Assembly (NCBI GenBank): GCA_030432775.1
Contig: JAUILO010000030.1
Coordinates: 1 to 18,870, forward strand
Source: Alphaproteobacteria bacterium
GTDB taxonomy: Bacteria; Pseudomonadota; Alphaproteobacteria; Micavibrionales; Micavibrionaceae
Length of the DNA: 18,870 nt
Direction of reading: 5' to 3'
Numbering within the stretch: position 1 is the first letter of the stretch; each line of letters begins with the position of its first letter. Shown one piece after another: positions 15,458 through 18,870 of this stretch. A program made the translations under genes and the position numbers. A model generated the notes under the pieces. The model ran no database searches and was not told where the DNA came from. It was given only the letters and a program-made list of their open reading frames with translations.

Positions 15458-16357
15458 CTATTTCTTTTTTGCGTGCGCTAGTTTTGATGCTGGGGCACGG
15501 TTTATTTGATCGCAAATATACCATGCCGTTTCAATTAGTCCATCCAGATCAATGCCTGTATTTATTCCCATGCCTTCCAGCATATAAACGACATCTTCGG
15601 TTGCTACATTACCGCTCGCACCCTTTGCGTATGGACAGCCGCCAAGGCCGCCGACTGATGAATCTATGATTGTAATGCCCTGCTCAAGCCCGGCGTATAT
15701 ATTGGCCAGTGCTTGTCCGTATGTATCATGGCAATGAAGCGCCAGCGCAGATACAGGGACGCGGTCTGATACGGCTTTGATGACATCTGAAATTTTATTC
15801 GGTGTTCCTGTGCCTATTGTGTCGCCGAGCGATATTTCATTACATCCCATATGGTATAATGTGCTGGCGACTTCTGCGACGGCAGATGGGTTAATATCAG
15901 ATTCATATGGGCATCCAGCTATGCATGATACATAGCCACGAACAGAAATATTCTCTGATTTTGCTTTCTCAATAACAGGAATAAAGCGTTCGATTGACTG
16001 GGCAATGCTGGCATTGATGTTTTTCTGGGTAAAACTTTCGGAGGCAGCTGTGAATACGGCAATATCTTTTGCGCCTGACGCCATGGCTGCGTCCATTCCT
16101 TTGTCATTGGGGACAAGCACAGGGTAGGCGATATCACTTGCCGGAAAGGCAGATATAGCGCGCATAATTTCGTTATGATCAGCCATTTGAGGTACCCATT
16201 TGGGAGAAACAAATGCTGTGGCTTCTATGTGTTTTAAGCCATTCATGCCAAGGCGCTTGATCAGCTCTATCTTTGTTGCGGCAGGAACGCTATGCGGCTC
16301 GTTTTGCAGGCCGTCACGCGGGCCGACTTCATATATTCTGATGTGATCTTGCGGCAT
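15458..16357 (-). CDS. mvaB: Hydroxymethylglutaryl-CoA lyase
   Basis: HMG-CoA lyase cleaves 3-hydroxy-3-methylglutaryl-CoA to acetyl-CoA and acetoacetate, the final step of leucine degradation. The 299 residues form the expected TIM-barrel lyase (DRE-TIM family). The N-terminal strand EVGPRDGLQNE (10-20) supplies the catalytic Arg/Asp. HCHDTYGQ carries the metal-binding histidines. The signature GGLGGCPYAKGASGN contains the active-site Cys241. The ribosome binding site GGAGTT is inside the end of the preceding acetyltransferase gene, and the two genes are separated by one base. ivd follows 14 bp later. Its position between a biotin carboxylase subunit and isovaleryl-CoA dehydrogenase makes a leucine role nearly certain. 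Confidence 0.96.
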   Translation of the reverse strand: MPQDHIRIYEVGPRDGLQNEPHSVPAATKIELIKRLGMNGLKHIEATAFVSPKWVPQMADHNEIMRAISAFPASDIAYPVLVPNDKGMDAAMASGAKDIAVFTAASESFTQKNINASIAQSIERFIPVIEKAKSENISVRGYVSCIAGCPYESDINPSAVAEVASTLYHMGCNEISLGDTIGTGTPNKISDVIKAVSDRVPVSALALHCHDTYGQALANIYAGLEQGITIIDSSVGGLGGCPYAKGASGNVATEDVVYMLEGMGINTGIDLDGLIETAWYICDQINRAPASKLAHAKKK

Positions 16358-16358
16358 C

Positions 16359-16817
16359 TTATTTTAACTCCAATATCATGTCGTGATGCGGAATAGTGCC
16401 GCCATCAATATAGCCTTCGCCATGAATTTCAAATCCCATGCGCTGGTAAAAGTCGATCGCATGATCTTGTGCGCCGAGAATAATTTGTTTGGCTGTGCCG
16501 GATTTCTTGATGTTGTCTATGATATATACCAGCATTTGCGCACCTATCTTTTTACCGCGCGCGTTTTCAAGGACTGCCATACGTTCTATCTTTGCAATGC
16601 CTTTTTCTGCAAGACGCCATCTTGCTGCGCCAAGGGGCTGGGCGTTATCAGCTGTATTTTCTAGCACCAGTATATGGGTGGCACTATCTTCGTGATCATC
16701 AATCTCGCGCGCAGGCGGCACGTTTTGTCCGCAGACGAAAACCTGAGTGCGAATTTGTATGCAGCGCGCGTAATCGGCTTTTGTCTGTGCTATTTTGATT
16801 GTGATCTGGTCGGTCAT
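16359..16817 (-). CDS. GNAT family N-acetyltransferase
   Basis: This 152-residue single-domain GNAT protein is predicted to transfer an acetyl (or acyl) group from a CoA thioester to an amine. The acetyl-CoA pyrophosphate-binding signature ARGKKIGAQML lies at residues 86-96, after the strand IERMAVLEN (77-85). The DFYQRMGFEIHGEGYIDGG segment near the C-terminus is typical of the ElaA/YjcF-like subgroup. The substrate is unknown. It is embedded in the leucine-degradation cluster: one base separates its stop from the HMG-CoA lyase start, and mccA ends 198 bp upstream. Co-transcription is therefore likely even though no leucine step needs an acetyltransferase. A role in tuning an enzyme by acylation, or mere hitch-hiking, cannot be decided. 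The Shine-Dalgarno sequence before the ATG at 16817 is poor. Confidence 0.85.
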   Translation of the reverse strand: MTDQITIKIAQTKADYARCIQIRTQVFVCGQNVPPAREIDDHEDSATHILVLENTADNAQPLGAARWRLAEKGIAKIERMAVLENARGKKIGAQMLVYIIDNIKKSGTAKQIILGAQDHAIDFYQRMGFEIHGEGYIDGGTIPHHDMILELK

Positions 16818-16840
16818 GAAAGCTCTGTTGCTGTTATTAT

Positions 16841-16872
16841 CTGGTTGTCTGGCTGTCTGGTTGTCTGGTGTT
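16841..16872. repeat. 8-bp tandem repeat (CTGGTTGT) in the mccA-GNAT gap
   Basis: CTGGTTGT, CTGGCTGT, CTGGTTGT and the partial CTGGTGTT follow each other directly within the 198-bp gap between mccA and the acetyltransferase gene. The period of 8 and near-identity suggest replication slippage, and copy number may vary between strains. The rest of the gap (16873-17015) holds a small inverted repeat CAAAC-GT-GTTTG (16982-16993) and no recognised promoter or terminator. Confidence 0.65.
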
Positions 16873-17015
16873 GGTTCGTGTTACTTTTCGTTTTTATCGC
16901 CTCGTGTTTATCCGCAATCTGGGACAGGGCGGGTGATATCGCTTGCGCTTTTATCCTGATGCCTTCTTCTGATGTGTTTAACAAACGTGTTTGACAAATG
17001 CGGCGCGAGACGATT

Positions 17016-18870
17016 TTAAGCTGCTCCTTCTGCCTTTGCAATGCTGATGAGTAGAGTTCCATCGGTGATCTGGTCATTGGCGGATACGGGAAGTTCATCA
17101 ATGATGCCGTCTTGTCCGGCGCGAATAGTCATCTCCATTTTCATAGCTTCCATGATTAAGACCGGCTGGTCTTTTTCAACGTGGTCTCCGGCCTTAACCA
17201 GAACATCTATGACGCGGCCGGGCATACTGGCTAGTATCTTTCCATCGCCACCTTGTGCAGTGTCGTCTATGCCTGCGATATATCGGGATAAACGAATGAC
17301 CTTGCCTGCGCAAAGCATGGTATAAGCCTTGCCGCTTTGGTAAATATGCGCGGCGACTGTGTGGCCGTTGATTGCTGCGATCATAGCGTGTTCTTGTATG
17401 GAAATGACCTCACATTCAAAATTTGTGTCGTTTATACGGATGTGTATTTTTTTGTTGTTATAATGTTTGTCTGCTGTAATCAGGCATGTTATGTGCTGGT
17501 TATTATTCGTCCATGTTATGCGGCGGGAAAGACCGCCATGTACGCGCCAGTTATCATGGCTCTCCCATGGGTCTTGGGAGCTGATTTGTTCATCATGTCT
17601 GAAGTCTGCGCCGCTCTGTTTGCTTGCCTGTGTGGCTGGCTGTATGTCTGTAATGGTAAATAGGCTGAGCAACGCCAGATGTTCTGTATCAGGCTGGCCA
17701 TAATTATCCGGAATTAAATCATCTATGTAGGCTTCGATAAAGCCGGTATGAACCTGTCCCTTTTGGAATTGTTCGTGGTTGCAAATGTTACTCAGGAATT
17801 CCTGATTGGTCGTAAGGCCGGTAATTGGTGTTTGGGCCAGTACGGTACGCATATGTGACAAAGCTTCGATACGGTCCTTGCCATAGGTTATGATTTTGGC
17901 GATCATCGGATCGTAAAAAATAGTGACGCTATCGCCTTGTTCGACTCCTGTATCAATCCGCAATGATGTTGTTTCATCCATGTTACCGTTGTGTTGATCT
18001 GCGTGAAAATGCGTGAGCTTTCCGATTTGCGGAATGAAATCTTGCGATGGATCTTCGGCATAAATCCGAACCTCGAAAGCATGACCTTTGATCGATAAAT
18101 CATTTTGTGTAAGCGGAAGTTTTTCACCTGCGGCAACCCGAATTTGCCATTCGACCAAATCAACATTTGTGATCATTTCAGTGACAGGATGTTCAACCTG
18201 AAGCCTTGTATTCATCTCCATAAAATAAAAGGATGAATTATCTATGCCGCTAGCGGTATCTACTATAAATTCTATAGTTCCAGCATTGTTGTAATTTATT
18301 GATTTTACAGCATCTGTAGCGGCTTTTCCCATAGCTGTACGTGTGGCTTCTGAAAGGCCTGGGGCTGGGGCTTCTTCGATGACCTTTTGGTGCCTGCGCT
18401 GCAGGGAACAGTCCCGTTCAAACAGGTGAATGGCGCCGCCATGATTGTCACCAAATACCTGTACTTCGATGTGTCGTGGCTTGGTAATATATTTTTCGAT
18501 CAGGACGTGATCATTTCCAAAAGAGGATTTGGATTCGCGCTGGCATGATTGTAAATGATCTTTAAAATCGCTCTCTTTTTCGACCAGTCGCATGCCTTTT
18601 CCGCCGCCACCTGCCACAGCTTTAATCAGGATAGGATAGCCAATTTCATCAGCTTGTTTTTGTAGAAAATCAGCATCCTGATTTTCTCCCTGATATCCGG
18701 GAACAACAGGGACACCAGCTTTGGTCATAAGGGCTTTGGCATCATCTTTTAAGCCCATTGCGCGAATGGCATCTGCAGATGGGCCGATGAATATAATATT
18801 ATTGGCGGCGCATAAATCTGCGAATTCGGCATTTTCAGATAAAAAACCATAACCGGGATGAATGGCATCT
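17016..18870 (-). CDS. mccA: Methylcrotonyl-CoA carboxylase biotin-containing (alpha) subunit, partial
   Basis: The subunit carries biotin and catalyses ATP-dependent carboxylation of it, with the beta subunit transferring CO2 to 3-methylcrotonyl-CoA. The frame is open to the right edge (DAIHPGYGFLSENAEFA is readable from 18869), so the N-terminus is missing. About 618 of an expected 650-680 residues are present. Visible features are GPSADAIRAMGLKD, the ATP-grasp glycine loop AGGGGKGMR, FERDCSLQRRHQKVIEEAPAPG, and MNTRLQVEHPVTE with the catalytic Arg/Glu. The C-terminal biotinyl domain has EAMKMEM, with the biotinylated Lys about 40 residues from the end. The wording around GVPVVPGYQGENQD and the neighbouring HMG-CoA lyase and ivd favour methylcrotonyl-CoA over propionyl- or geranyl-CoA carboxylase. 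The beta subunit and enoyl-CoA hydratase are not in this window. Confidence 0.92.
   Translation of the reverse strand, partial: DAIHPGYGFLSENAEFADLCAANNIIFIGPSADAIRAMGLKDDAKALMTKAGVPVVPGYQGENQDADFLQKQADEIGYPILIKAVAGGGGKGMRLVEKESDFKDHLQSCQRESKSSFGNDHVLIEKYITKPRHIEVQVFGDNHGGAIHLFERDCSLQRRHQKVIEEAPAPGLSEATRTAMGKAATDAVKSINYNNAGTIEFIVDTASGIDNSSFYFMEMNTRLQVEHPVTEMITNVDLVEWQIRVAAGEKLPLTQNDLSIKGHAFEVRIYAEDPSQDFIPQIGKLTHFHADQHNGNMDETTSLRIDTGVEQGDSVTIFYDPMIAKIITYGKDRIEALSHMRTVLAQTPITGLTTNQEFLSNICNHEQFQKGQVHTGFIEAYIDDLIPDNYGQPDTEHLALLSLFTITDIQPATQASKQSGADFRHDEQISSQDPWESHDNWRVHGGLSRRITWTNNNQHITCLITADKHYNNKKIHIRINDTNFECEVISIQEHAMIAAINGHTVAAHIYQSGKAYTMLCAGKVIRLSRYIAGIDDTAQGGDGKILASMPGRVIDVLVKAGDHVEKDQPVLIMEAMKMEMTIRAGQDGIIDELPVSANDQITDGTLLISIAKAEGAA

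Noticed and set aside
16816..16959. Plus-strand 47-codon frame starting MKALLLLLSGC, resembling a lipoprotein signal
   Set aside because: Its hydrophobic, Cys-containing start comes largely from the CTGGTTGT repeat; the ribosome binding site is poor, its ATG overlaps the GNAT start on the other strand, and the body after the lipobox is short and featureless.
16814..17101. Minus-strand 95-codon frame overlapping the mccA end and touching the GNAT start with ATGA
   Set aside because: One third lies inside mccA in another frame, and the rest is a low-complexity Gln/Thr/Asn stretch encoded by the tandem repeat; no ribosome binding site supports an internal start.
1..18870. Mobile elements, phage genes, defence systems, CRISPR arrays, tRNA or rRNA genes
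   Set aside because: None seen by reading both strands; the repeats found are short local tandem or inverted repeats, not arrays with unique spacers, and all large frames are metabolic enzymes or membrane proteins.

Overview
This 18.9-kb chromosomal window looks like a moderate-to-low-GC proteobacterium, most probably an alphaproteobacterium. The reasons are the style of the proteins (a single-chain indolepyruvate:ferredoxin oxidoreductase, an HSD10-type dehydrogenase beside a thiolase, a leucine-degradation set) and the tight, often overlapping gene packing. The assignment is inferred from protein character, not from a database search. No transposase, integrase, tRNA, rRNA or CRISPR array was seen. 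The window reads as core catabolic DNA. A gene is cut at the right edge (mccA), and a doubtful membrane-protein ORF is open at the left edge.

Layout. (1) 283-7160, minus strand: one tight probable operon, transcribed right to left as thiolase, HSD10-like SDR, second SDR, prpB, prpC, marC, prpD. The thiolase and HSD10 homologue fit the last two steps of isoleucine (2-methylbutyryl-CoA) oxidation, which yield acetyl-CoA and propionyl-CoA. PrpC, PrpD and PrpB then turn propionyl-CoA plus oxaloacetate into pyruvate and succinate. A small MarC-family membrane protein sits inside the prp genes. (2) 7161-7705: a non-coding stretch rich in inverted repeats. On the minus strand it carries a triple 11-bp direct repeat resembling a PhoB box, a -10-like hexamer and a strong intrinsic terminator, which together suggest an unannotated small RNA of about 140 nt. 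(3) 7706-8503 minus: a SAM-dependent methyltransferase, divergent from (4) 8607-10273 plus: a hotdog thioesterase and a class I aminotransferase. (5) 10349-13840 minus: the fused 2-oxoacid (indolepyruvate):ferredoxin oxidoreductase, preceded by a 436-bp non-coding region with an 18-bp tandem repeat. (6) 14277-18870 minus: a leucine-degradation cluster, mccA (partial), a GNAT acetyltransferase, HMG-CoA lyase and isovaleryl-CoA dehydrogenase.

Taken together, most of the window serves amino-acid (branched-chain and aromatic) and propionyl-CoA catabolism: transamination, oxidative decarboxylation of the oxoacid to an acyl-CoA, acyl-CoA dehydrogenation and carboxylation, and finally acetyl-CoA, acetoacetate, pyruvate and succinate. 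No branched-chain oxoacid dehydrogenase complex and no transcriptional regulator (PrpR, LiuR type) is encoded here. The most original observation is the possible phosphate-responsive small RNA between the isoleucine/methylcitrate operon and the methyltransferase.
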